In this document: piece by piece, positions 1-5,690 of the stretch
Layout: the number at the start of each line of letters is the position of its first letter
How positions within the stretch are numbered: position 1 is the stretch's first letter
Assembly: GCA_905192805.1 (NCBI GenBank)
Contig: CAJJMF010000127.1
Location: 1 to 7,647 of the forward strand
Source of the DNA: an uncultured Sutterella sp.
GTDB taxonomy: Bacteria; Pseudomonadota; Gammaproteobacteria; Burkholderiales; Burkholderiaceae_F
Direction: 5' to 3'
Length of the DNA: 7,647 bases
Position numbers and translations under genes: made by a program
Notes under the pieces: generated by a model
The model's database searches: none
What the model was told of the DNA's origin: nothing
The model's input: the letters and a program-made list of their open reading frames with translations, nothing else

Positions 1-1
1 T

Positions 2-1039
2 GAAAATACTGTGAAACTCGACTTTAAAGATGTGTTGATTCGTCCGAAGCGTTCCACACTCTCCAGCCGTAGCGAAGTCGATATCACCCGCGAATTTAAA
101 TTCTTACACGCCAAAGTGGCCTACCATGCGATCCCGATCATCGCGGCCAACATGGACACCACGGGGACCTTTGAAATGGCTGAGGCTTTAGGACGCCACG
201 GTCTTTCGGTCGCTTTACATAAGCACTATGACGTGGAACAGTATGTTGACTTCTTTACGAAACTCCAAACCAAGTCCAACGCCTTTTATTCGCTCGGTAT
301 TGGTGACGGGGACTGGAACAAATTCCAGTTGGTGATGAGCAAGTCCCCCGCGGGTGCCATCCAGTACCTCTGTATTGACGTGGCCAATGGCTACACGGAA
401 TCCTTTGTGGACTTCATCAAAAAGGTCCGTAATACCTATCCGGACTTAGTGATCATGGCTGGTAACGTTGTCACCGGTGACATGACCGAAGAATTGCTCT
501 TAGCTGGCGCCGACATCGTCAAAGTCGGCATTGGGCCGGGTTCGGTCTGCACAACGCGTAAGATGACTGGCGTGGGCTATCCCCAACTCTCCGCCATTAT
601 TGAATGTGCCGACGCTGCGCACGGCTTAGGTGGCCGTATTTGCGCGGACGGTGGTTGCACAGTCCCTGGGGACATCGCCAAGGCCTTTGGCGGTGGCGCA
701 GACTTTGTGATGCTCGGTGGCATGCTCGCAGGGCACGACGAAGCGGGTGGCGAAACCGTGGAACAAGACGGCCGTCTGTTTAAGAAGTTCTACGGGATGA
801 GCTCCAAAGATGCGATGGACAAGTATTCGGGTGGGGTCGCGAGCTATCGCGCCGCCGAAGGGAAAACGGTCCTCATCCCCTCGCGTGGTCCGGTGGACAA
901 TACCGTGCAGGATATCTTAGGGGGCGTTCGCTCCGCCTGCACCTATGTGGGCGCTCGTCGTCTCAAAGAGTTGACCATGCGTACCACATTCGTTCGCGTC
1001 AGCATGCAGTTAAACGAAGTTTTCGGTAAGGCACCGTAA
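2..1039 (+). CDS. guaC: GMP reductase, 5' end at window edge
   Basis: NADPH-dependent GMP reductase deaminates GMP to IMP in cytosolic purine salvage. The protein aligns closely by eye with E. coli GuaC over its whole length. Residues here count from the GTG at 11. They include DFKDVLIRPKRSTL near the N-terminus, the AANMDTTGTF nucleotide-site segment (45-54), GNVVTGDM (151-158), the catalytic loop GIGPGSVCTTR with Cys180, the phosphate-binding ADGGC and MLGGMLAG segments, and YRAAEGK in the flap region. The CTTR loop and the lack of inserted CBS domains favour GMP reductase over IMP dehydrogenase. The GTG at 11 has no Shine-Dalgarno sequence. The frame stays open to base 2, and the extra residues (E-N-T before V-K-L-D-F) match the E. 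coli N-terminus, so the real start is probably a few codons outside the window. A strong terminator follows, so this is the end of its transcript. Confidence 0.95.
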   Translation, partial: ENTVKLDFKDVLIRPKRSTLSSRSEVDITREFKFLHAKVAYHAIPIIAANMDTTGTFEMAEALGRHGLSVALHKHYDVEQYVDFFTKLQTKSNAFYSLGIGDGDWNKFQLVMSKSPAGAIQYLCIDVANGYTESFVDFIKKVRNTYPDLVIMAGNVVTGDMTEELLLAGADIVKVGIGPGSVCTTRKMTGVGYPQLSAIIECADAAHGLGGRICADGGCTVPGDIAKAFGGGADFVMLGGMLAGHDEAGGETVEQDGRLFKKFYGMSSKDAMDKYSGGVASYRAAEGKTVLIPSRGPVDNTVQDILGGVRSACTYVGARRLKELTMRTTFVRVSMQLNEVFGKAP

Positions 1040-1074
1040 CGCCTCATCGTTAGCCTTAAGCGACGCATTACGAT

Positions 1075-1105
1075 AGGGCTCTTGCTCCGTGGCAAGAGCC
1101 CTTTT
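1075..1105 (+). terminator. Intrinsic terminator of guaC
   Basis: GGGCTCTTGC (1076-1085) pairs perfectly with GCAAGAGCCC (1092-1101) around a 6-nt loop. A further A-T pair at 1075/1102 closes the base, and TTTT follows (1102-1105). It lies 36 bp after the guaC stop and separates guaC from engB. Confidence 0.88.
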
Positions 1106-1127
1106 CAGTTTGAGGCGAGCTACCGAG

Positions 1128-1156
1128 TTCCCCCCACTCTGTACATTCGCTACAAT
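1128..1156 (+). promoter_or_regulatory. Candidate sigma-70 promoter for engB-hemB
   Basis: TACAAT at 1151-1156 is a good -10 element. Seventeen bases upstream, TTCCCC (1128-1133) matches only three of six -35 positions. The site lies after the guaC terminator and 43 bp before the engB start, where a promoter is needed. The -35 is weak, so confidence is limited. Confidence 0.38.
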
Positions 1157-1187
1157 GAGAGCCAATTATTGCCTTTTTTCGCTACAT

Positions 1188-1191
1188 GAGG
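1188..1191 (+). promoter_or_regulatory. Ribosome binding site fixing the TTG start of engB
   Basis: GAGG ends 7 nt before the TTG at 1199. An in-frame TGA at 1187-1189 overlaps this site and blocks any earlier start. The nearby ATG at 1186 is in another frame. Confidence 0.7.
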
Positions 1192-1198
1192 TCATCCT

Positions 1199-1846
1199 TT
1201 GAGTATTTTCGACACCGCACGTTTTGTGATTTCCGCCGCCAAATTAACAGGGCTTCCTTCGGAAACGATTCCTGAGATCGCTTTTGCTGGGCGCTCGAAT
1301 GCGGGAAAATCTACCTCCATTAATGTGCTTACCCGTAAAACCCGCTTGGCCTTTGCCAGTAAAACCCCTGGGCGTACACAGCTCATTAACTTTTTTGCCA
1401 TTTCGCAAAAAGACGAACAACGACAATCCCACGATGTCGGCTACTTAGTCGACTTACCGGGGTATGGTTTTGCTAAAGCGAGTGAAGACACCCGTAAATC
1501 GTGGTCTGAGTTGGTCGGGGGCTATATTGCGACCCGCCAAGCCATGACGGGGTTAGTCATTGTGATGGATGCACGCCGTCCATTCATGCCCACCGATGAA
1601 TGGCTCATCGACTTCATGCGTGAACGTCCTCAGGTGCGTATGCATTGGCTTCTCAACAAAGCGGACCAGCTCAAAAACATGGAACGAAAAGAAACGCTAC
1701 GCTTAGCGCAAAAACGCGCCGCCGAAATTGGGCCGCACGTGAGCGTACAACTCTTCTCGGGTCTTAAAAAAGAAGGAATTCCCCAACTACAGTCGGTGCT
1801 ACTGGACTGGCTCGGGCTTAATGCTGAAGAAAGCCAAGCGGTTTAA
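1199..1846 (+). CDS. engB: Ribosome biogenesis GTPase EngB (YihA/YsxC)
   Basis: Cytosolic TRAFAC-class GTPase needed for late assembly of the large ribosomal subunit. All G motifs are visible: G1/P-loop GRSNAGKST (31-39), G2 region KTPGRTQ (55-61), G3 DLPGYG (85-90), G4 NKAD (153-156) and G5-like FSGLKK (186-191). The length of 215 residues is typical, since E. coli YihA has about 210. An insert of about ten polar residues (roughly 70-80, KDEQRQSHDV) sits between the switch I region and G3, where E. coli is shorter. The start is TTG, the only in-frame choice after the TGA at 1187, and it is supported by GAGG. hemB follows in the same direction after a short gap with no terminator, so the two are probably cotranscribed, as in many betaproteobacteria. 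Confidence 0.95.
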   Translation: MSIFDTARFVISAAKLTGLPSETIPEIAFAGRSNAGKSTSINVLTRKTRLAFASKTPGRTQLINFFAISQKDEQRQSHDVGYLVDLPGYGFAKASEDTRKSWSELVGGYIATRQAMTGLVIVMDARRPFMPTDEWLIDFMRERPQVRMHWLLNKADQLKNMERKETLRLAQKRAAEIGPHVSVQLFSGLKKEGIPQLQSVLLDWLGLNAEESQAV

Positions 1847-1890
1847 AGTAGTGCCTAATGTCAGTCCTCGTATTGACCTCTCTAGAACAA

Positions 1891-1895
1891 AAGGA
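1891..1895 (+). promoter_or_regulatory. Ribosome binding site deciding the hemB start
   Basis: AAGGA lies 7 nt before the ATG at 1903. The longer in-frame ATG at 1858 has no purine-rich site in front of it. This favours 1903 as the start. Confidence 0.75.
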
Positions 1896-1902
1896 AAACA
1901 GA

Positions 1903-2916
1903 ATGCAAACTTTAGGTGCTTATCCTTCCAAACGCATGCGCCGTATGCGTCATGATGATTTTTCTCGTCGTTTGATGCGCGAAAATGTGGTCACGCCGAA
2001 CGACTTGATTCTCCCTGTGTTTGTTATGGAAGGCGAGAAGCGTCGCGAACCCATCCCGACCATGCCGGGCGTGGATCGTTTGACGATCGACGAGCTCTTG
2101 AAAGTCGCCGGGGAATGTGTGGAACTGGGTATCCCCATGATTGCCCTCTTCCCGCATATTGAAAATAACCTCAAAACGCCCGATGGCTCGGAAGCAGCCA
2201 ACCCGGATGGCTTGATTCCCCGCACCATTAAGGCCTTAAAAGCTGCCTATCCTCAGTTGGGGATTATGACGGACGTGGCCTTGGATCCGTATACCACCCA
2301 TGGGCAGGACGGTTTGATTGATGAAACGGGCTACATCCTCAATGACGAAACCATTGAGATGTTGGTCAAGCAGTCGCTTTGCCACGCCCGTGCTGGTGCC
2401 GATGTGGTGGCCCCCTCGGACATGATGGACGGCCGTATCGGTGTTATCCGTGACGCCTTTGAAAAAGAAGGTTTAATCCACACACGCATCATGGCGTACT
2501 CGGCCAAATATGCGTCCTCTTACTATGGTCCCTTCCGTGATGCGGTAGGCTCGGCGTCCAACTTAGGTAAGTCCAATAAGGCCGTCTATCAGCAAGACCC
2601 AGCGAACGGTAACGAAGCCCTCTGGGAAGTGGGTTTGGATCTGGCTGAAGGGGCAGACATGGTCATGGTGAAGCCTGGCGTTCCCTACTTGGATGTGCTC
2701 TGGCGTGTTAAGGAAGAATTTAAGGCACCGACCTTTGCGTATCATGTCTCCGGCGAATATGCCATGTTGAAGTTCGCGGCCAAAGCGGGCGCGATTGATG
2801 AAAAGAAGGTCACGTTTGAAACCATGGTGTGCTTTAAGCGCGCTGGGGCCGATGGCATTTTGACCTACTGCGCCCTCGATGTGGCCCGCTGGATTAAAGA
2901 AGGCTACAACTACTAA
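1903..2916 (+). CDS. hemB: Delta-aminolevulinic acid dehydratase (porphobilinogen synthase)
   Basis: Condenses two 5-aminolevulinate molecules to porphobilinogen in cytosolic heme biosynthesis. Starting at 1903 gives 337 residues, the length of the Pseudomonas aeruginosa enzyme, with the shared opening AYPSKRMRRMRHDDFSRRL. The two active-site lysines are in MAYSAKYAS (Lys202) and VMVKPG (Lys257). The metal segment reads TDVALDPYTTHGQDG, with Asp where the zinc-dependent enzymes have a Cys cluster, so this is the magnesium/aspartate-rich type. Other landmarks are APSDMMDGRIG, YYGPFRDAVGSASNLG and VSGEYAMLKFAA. The in-frame ATG at 1858 would add 15 residues (MSVLVLTSLEQKENR) but lacks a ribosome binding site and homology to the family. 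It sits 56 bp after engB with no terminator and no complete promoter between. A TTGACC at 1873 has no matching -10. Confidence 0.95.
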   Translation: MQTLGAYPSKRMRRMRHDDFSRRLMRENVVTPNDLILPVFVMEGEKRREPIPTMPGVDRLTIDELLKVAGECVELGIPMIALFPHIENNLKTPDGSEAANPDGLIPRTIKALKAAYPQLGIMTDVALDPYTTHGQDGLIDETGYILNDETIEMLVKQSLCHARAGADVVAPSDMMDGRIGVIRDAFEKEGLIHTRIMAYSAKYASSYYGPFRDAVGSASNLGKSNKAVYQQDPANGNEALWEVGLDLAEGADMVMVKPGVPYLDVLWRVKEEFKAPTFAYHVSGEYAMLKFAAKAGAIDEKKVTFETMVCFKRAGADGILTYCALDVARWIKEGYNY

Positions 2917-2944
2917 TTCGTGTAGAAAAACTCCTTCTCAATGA

Positions 2945-2977
2945 AAAGGCACGGTGAGTATTGATCGCCGTGCCTTT
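2945..2977. terminator. Bidirectional hairpin between hemB and hslR
   Basis: AAAGGCACGG (2945-2954) pairs perfectly with CCGTGCCTTT (2968-2977). The stem can extend by T-G, G-C and A-T pairs, leaving a 7-nt loop. It sits between two convergent genes. The T-run is short on both sides: TTT on the + strand, TTTT on the - strand running into 2944. It therefore probably serves both hemB and hslR. Confidence 0.75.
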
Positions 2978-2983
2978 GTCCTA

Positions 2984-3394
2984 TTATTCCCAACCTTGGT
3001 GTTTCCAATCACGCAATTTGCGAGCATCACGCTTCGTGGGGCGCCCCTGCTCAATTGTCTTTGCCGGTTCAAACGCCATCTTGCGTAATTGTGCTTTTTC
3101 CGTGCGCTCGGCCATACTCTCGGGAGTCTCACGATAGAGTAATTGCGCTTCGGAAGCGGGGCCACGTTTTGGCGAAAGCGCTTCTACGTAGACCGTATAC
3201 ACGTCCTCCCCACGGTGAATCTCTAATCGGTCGCCCACCTTAAGTTCACGGGACGCCTTGACGCGTTGTCCCCCAACGAGCACACGCCCTAATTCAATCT
3301 GATCTTGAGCAATGGAGCGGGTCTTAAAAAACCGCGCAGCCCAGAGCCATTTGTCAATACGAATCGTTTCTTGCACACTTGCCTCCCCGATCAT
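2984..3394 (-). CDS. hslR: Hsp15-like S4-domain RNA-binding heat-shock protein
   Basis: Hsp15 binds free 50S subunits that carry a stalled nascent chain and helps recycle them after heat stress. The 136-residue protein resembles E. coli HslR (133) along its length. The S4 RNA-binding domain spans about 11-60 (IRIDKWLWAARFFKTRSIAQ, then GRVLVGGQRVKASRELKVGD). A conserved middle RGPASEAQLLYRETPES (77-93) follows, and then a basic tail GRPTKRDARKLRDWKH (117-132). The ATG at 3394 has only a distant AGG, 11 nt upstream. The GTG at 3376 (residue 7) has GGGGAGG 5 nt upstream and would give 130 residues, an equally plausible start. It is alone on its strand, convergent with hemB and divergent from the MerR-like gene. 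No heat-shock (sigma-32) promoter was recognised. Confidence 0.9.
   Translation of the reverse strand: MIGEASVQETIRIDKWLWAARFFKTRSIAQDQIELGRVLVGGQRVKASRELKVGDRLEIHRGEDVYTVYVEALSPKRGPASEAQLLYRETPESMAERTEKAQLRKMAFEPAKTIEQGRPTKRDARKLRDWKHQGWE
3382..3388 (-). promoter_or_regulatory. Strong Shine-Dalgarno inside the 5' end of hslR
   Basis: Read on the - strand, GGGGAGG is followed 5 nt later by GTG (3376-3374). It lies inside the longer reading frame that begins at 3394. This suggests that the GTG is used, alone or as a second start. Confidence 0.5.
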
Positions 3395-3399
3395 GACTT

Positions 3400-3463
3400 G
3401 TATCGCCTAAGTTTACCGAATCTCCCCTAGGGATAGCGAGCCGAAGGTCTTCAATGGCGATAC
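3400..3463. repeat. 8-bp inverted repeat in the hslR/regulator divergent spacer
   Basis: GTATCGCC (3400-3407) and GGCGATAC (3456-3463) are perfect inverted copies 48 bp apart, centre to centre about 56 bp. The second copy directly abuts the -10-like box. An 8-bp palindrome CCCTAGGG (3425-3432) lies between the arms. These could be operator half-sites for the adjacent regulator, but 8-bp arms may also arise by chance. Confidence 0.35.
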
Positions 3464-3464
3464 G

Positions 3465-3472
3465 GTTATAGT
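3465..3472. promoter_or_regulatory. Overlapping divergent -10-like boxes
   Basis: On the + strand TATAGT (3467-3472) matches five of six -10 bases and would serve the MerR-like gene, giving a leader of about 50 nt. On the - strand TATAAC (3470-3465) also matches five of six and would serve hslR. No good -35 is present at normal spacing for either, so the call is tentative. Confidence 0.3.
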
Positions 3473-3529
3473 GTAGGATACGTCTTGATGTGTTTCCTCA
3501 CGCTACCCTCATCCCCCTAGAACGCTAAC

Positions 3530-4363
3530 ATGCCAAACACACCTAAAACACCCAAGTACCGTATCGGTGACTTTTCCCACTTCACGGGAGTGAGCCCCGA
3601 CTTTTTGAAGCATTATGAAGAGCATGGGTTACTCAAAGTGCAGGTCTCGGAGAGTGGCTACCGCTACTACACCTTTGAGCAGACGGCGCGCATTATTGAG
3701 TACTTACGACTTAAAAATTATGGGGTGAGCGTCAAGGAGATGAATGCGTTACTACAACATTCGCCCGATGGAGCCTTTGATATTCTCAATACCAAGGTTG
3801 AACAATTAGAGGAACAGATTGAACATATGCAAGCCGTCGTCGATGAGCAGCGGCGACTCTATACCTGGTATCAAGCCCGACGAGAACACCCTCTGGAATG
3901 GGAAATCGCCCAGACCGAACCGTACCTCTTTTTGTTTCACTCACGCAATAAAGACTTTATCAAGGATCCCGAGATCTATGCCATTCTCAACGATTGGTTT
4001 GCTTGGCTACCTGTTGTGAAATCGGCCCTCTATCTTTGTGCTCGTGACGAAACTCCTACCTACGATCTCTATTGGGGGCTAGCGGTTCCCGAGTCCGTTG
4101 CCAAACGCTACCGACTGCCCATGTCGAGTGCCGTTAAACGTTTAGAATTCGGTAAAGCCTTCACGTTTCATTTTTTTAATATTGAGGCAGCCTTCACCAT
4201 TAGCATGATCGAGCAAGGCAAACACCCAGGGTTTAACCAACTCAAAAAACTCGGCTTCCCCCGGGCCAAGAACGGCTTACTCATCAATGACTTACGGCTC
4301 TCCAGTGCCGAGGGTGTGTCCCGATACGCCATGGGGCGTCTTATCCTGTCATTGACTGACTAA
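3530..4363 (+). CDS. MerR-family transcriptional regulator with unassigned C-terminal domain
   Basis: Predicted cytosolic DNA-binding regulator of 277 residues. The N-terminus is a MerR-type winged helix-turn-helix: YRIGDFSHFTGVSPDFLKHY (10-29), EEHGLL (30-35), the wing SGYRYYTFEQTARI (42-55), then a second helix pair to about 75. A charged helix (about 84-118, VEQLEEQIEHMQAVVDEQRR) suits the antiparallel dimer coiled coil. Residues about 125-277 form a larger domain rich in aromatic residues (YLFLFHS, DWFAWLP, DLYWGL, FTFHFFNIEAAF). It resembles the layout of BmrR-type effector-binding regulators, but I cannot assign it to a named domain. No metal-binding Cys pattern is present; the only Cys is C170. 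An in-frame TAG at 3518-3520 makes the ATG at 3530 the only start, although no Shine-Dalgarno precedes it. It is convergent with the porin gene, and control of the porin/flavoprotein module is only inferred from position. Confidence 0.85.
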   Translation: MPNTPKTPKYRIGDFSHFTGVSPDFLKHYEEHGLLKVQVSESGYRYYTFEQTARIIEYLRLKNYGVSVKEMNALLQHSPDGAFDILNTKVEQLEEQIEHMQAVVDEQRRLYTWYQARREHPLEWEIAQTEPYLFLFHSRNKDFIKDPEIYAILNDWFAWLPVVKSALYLCARDETPTYDLYWGLAVPESVAKRYRLPMSSAVKRLEFGKAFTFHFFNIEAAFTISMIEQGKHPGFNQLKKLGFPRAKNGLLINDLRLSSAEGVSRYAMGRLILSLTD

Positions 4364-4406
4364 AAAAACCTCCTCACCCGAGACCCCGAAGGATGGGATG
4401 AGGAGG
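4362..4406 (-). terminator. Strong intrinsic terminator of the porin transcript
   Basis: Read on the - strand, CCTCCTCA (4406-4399) pairs with TGAGGAGG (4376-4369) and is followed at once by seven T (4368-4362). Inside lie a further CCC/GGG pairing and a small hairpin capped by a C(TTCG)G tetraloop (4392-4385). The T-tract overlaps the stop codon of the + strand regulator gene. In the + direction there is no T-run, so it is not an obvious terminator for the regulator. Confidence 0.85.
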
Positions 4407-4442
4407 CTCGGGAGACAAGGGAAAAACGCCCCCTAAATGCGA

Positions 4443-5561
4443 TTAGAACTTGTGGGCTACCCCGAAAATCAACTCATAAATGTTCTCAACCGCTTTGGGA
4501 TGAGCCACTTCATAGGCATCGGAGTAATTCACTTTAATCCAGTCACCCCCCACATAGAGGGTTGTACGACGGCTCAGGCTATAGAGATAACCCACAGCCG
4601 TTTGTGTTGTCTTCATGGTCAGCTCCTTAGCCTGACTGCCCTTAAAGTCACCGTAGCCCACCGAAGCAAACAAATGACCGCCTTTGACGGGCATCTCATA
4701 ACTTAACAAGGCCCCCCAACCATCAATACCGGAGGGAATGGTAAAAGTGGTCGTTTTCGAAGCTGCCGCATAATTTTCAAAGTACTGTCCATAGGCATAG
4801 AACTTCCCGAACGATGCTTTATAGCTCGCCCCTAAGTTGTAGGAGTATGCGTCATCCAATTGATTGGCACGCGCAGAAGGTTGAGCCGGATTAATGCTTT
4901 CAATGCCACCCGTGACCATGAAAGTGTCGTCTTGGTAGCGAAGGGCAGCACTATAAGTACGTTCTACACTTGAAGAGCCTTCGCGCCCTGTACCATATTT
5001 GGTCGTATCCGTACCAAACGAGTACTGCACGCTCGCGTCGATATTGCCCAATTTCGGCGTGGTATAGGCAATCGCATTGTCAATATAGTCATAGCCGAGT
5101 GAGAGCACTTGAAGTGTCCCACCGACGTCTCCCCACCCGCAAGAGAACGGGCTCATGGCACGTCCAAATCGGGCATACGGCCCATTTCCCCCGACGATGG
5201 GTCCCATACGTCCCACGGAGAGTAATCCAAAGCGTTCGCCTTCCAAGAAAAGTCGCGCATCACGACCAAAGAGTCGGCCATTCTGCGATAAGTGACCCGA
5301 ATCACTACTAAATCCGTTTTCTAACGAAAAACCAACCTTGAGACCATTACCCAAGTCTTCGGTGCCTTTCATGCCAAAACGTGACCCCATATATTGGCCA
5401 GATTTCATCGCCGTCGTGGTTGTCGTGGGACTATTCACGTAATCACGATTCTGAATCGAGAACCCTGTATCGATTACGCCGTAGATTTCGACATCCGTAG
5501 CATGTGCGCTCAGGCTGAGCATGGCGCCAGTCAACGCCAGAGTGAGCAGTGTTTTTTGCAT
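4443..5561 (-). CDS. Outer-membrane porin (Gram-negative porin family)
   Basis: A 372-residue trimeric general-type porin forming a 16-stranded outer-membrane barrel, by family knowledge. The signal peptide is clear: MQK, a hydrophobic core TLLTLALTGAMLSLS, and AHA with likely cleavage after residue 21. Family signatures follow: YGVIDTGF (27-34), GSRFGMKGTEDLGNGLKVGF (59-78), LENGF, a probable constriction-loop region rich in Gly/Pro/Arg (about 117-147, with the lone Cys141), IAYTTPKLGNIDASVQYSFG (164-183), GYLYSLSRRTTLYVGG (324-339), and a C-terminal ...GVAHKF ending in the Phe needed for BAM recognition. The ATG is preceded by AAGGA with a 7-nt spacer. It follows the flavoprotein gene by 129 bp on the same strand and ends 36 bp before its terminator stem. 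A supply role for the flavoprotein substrate is inferred from this pairing; the permeant is unknown. Confidence 0.93.
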   Translation of the reverse strand: MQKTLLTLALTGAMLSLSAHATDVEIYGVIDTGFSIQNRDYVNSPTTTTTAMKSGQYMGSRFGMKGTEDLGNGLKVGFSLENGFSSDSGHLSQNGRLFGRDARLFLEGERFGLLSVGRMGPIVGGNGPYARFGRAMSPFSCGWGDVGGTLQVLSLGYDYIDNAIAYTTPKLGNIDASVQYSFGTDTTKYGTGREGSSSVERTYSAALRYQDDTFMVTGGIESINPAQPSARANQLDDAYSYNLGASYKASFGKFYAYGQYFENYAAASKTTTFTIPSGIDGWGALLSYEMPVKGGHLFASVGYGDFKGSQAKELTMKTTQTAVGYLYSLSRRTTLYVGGDWIKVNYSDAYEVAHPKAVENIYELIFGVAHKF

Positions 5562-5568
5562 GGTTATT

Positions 5569-5573
5569 TCCTT
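5569..5573 (-). promoter_or_regulatory. Ribosome binding site of the porin gene
   Basis: Read on the - strand, AAGGA lies 7 nt before the ATG at 5561. This near-ideal site fits a highly expressed outer-membrane protein. Confidence 0.75.
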
Positions 5574-5595
5574 TATCGGTTAAGTGCAAAGGGTT

Positions 5596-5673
5596 GATCA
5601 CCCGCTTGACCCAGCCAGCCATGGAGGGTTCGCTGTCGACATGGGACTCCGAAATGCCGAGTCAAGCGGGATC
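5596..5673 (-). repeat. Long-loop inverted repeat between flavoprotein and porin genes
   Basis: CCCGCTTGAC (5601-5610) and its exact inverse GTCAAGCGGG (5661-5670) flank a 50-nt loop. With a 2-nt bulge the stem gains GATC/GATC at its base (5596-5599 with 5670-5673). A smaller GACTC/GAGTC hairpin (5645-5649, 5659-5663) competes for part of one arm. No T-run follows, so it is not a standard terminator. In a shared transcript it could act as an attenuator, a processing site or a stabilising fold for the porin message. It could instead be an operator pair. No convincing promoter was found in this 129-bp gap. Confidence 0.5.
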
Positions 5674-5690
5674 GAGGGATAATCCAAAAA

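Noticed and set aside
1035..1072. Imperfect inverted repeat CGTAACGC / GCATTACG upstream of the guaC terminator
   Set aside because: It has a mismatch, a long loop and overlaps the stop codon. It adds nothing beyond the strong terminator next to it.
1873..1901. TTGACC in the engB-hemB gap as a -35 of a separate hemB promoter
   Set aside because: No -10-like hexamer lies 16-18 bp downstream, and the position overlaps the hemB ribosome binding site region.
4369..4412. Hairpin after the regulator gene as its own + strand terminator
   Set aside because: On the + strand the stem is followed by CTCGGGAGAC with no T-run. The T-tract is only on the - strand side, so it belongs to the porin transcript.
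5591..5603. TTGAT near the porin as an FNR box
   Set aside because: Only one half-site is present. The inverted half ATCAA is not found at 4-bp spacing.
5664..5690. TTGACT on the - strand as a -35 for the porin
   Set aside because: The hexamer 17 bp downstream is CATGTC or ATGTCG, a poor -10, and the TTGAC is part of the inverted repeat.
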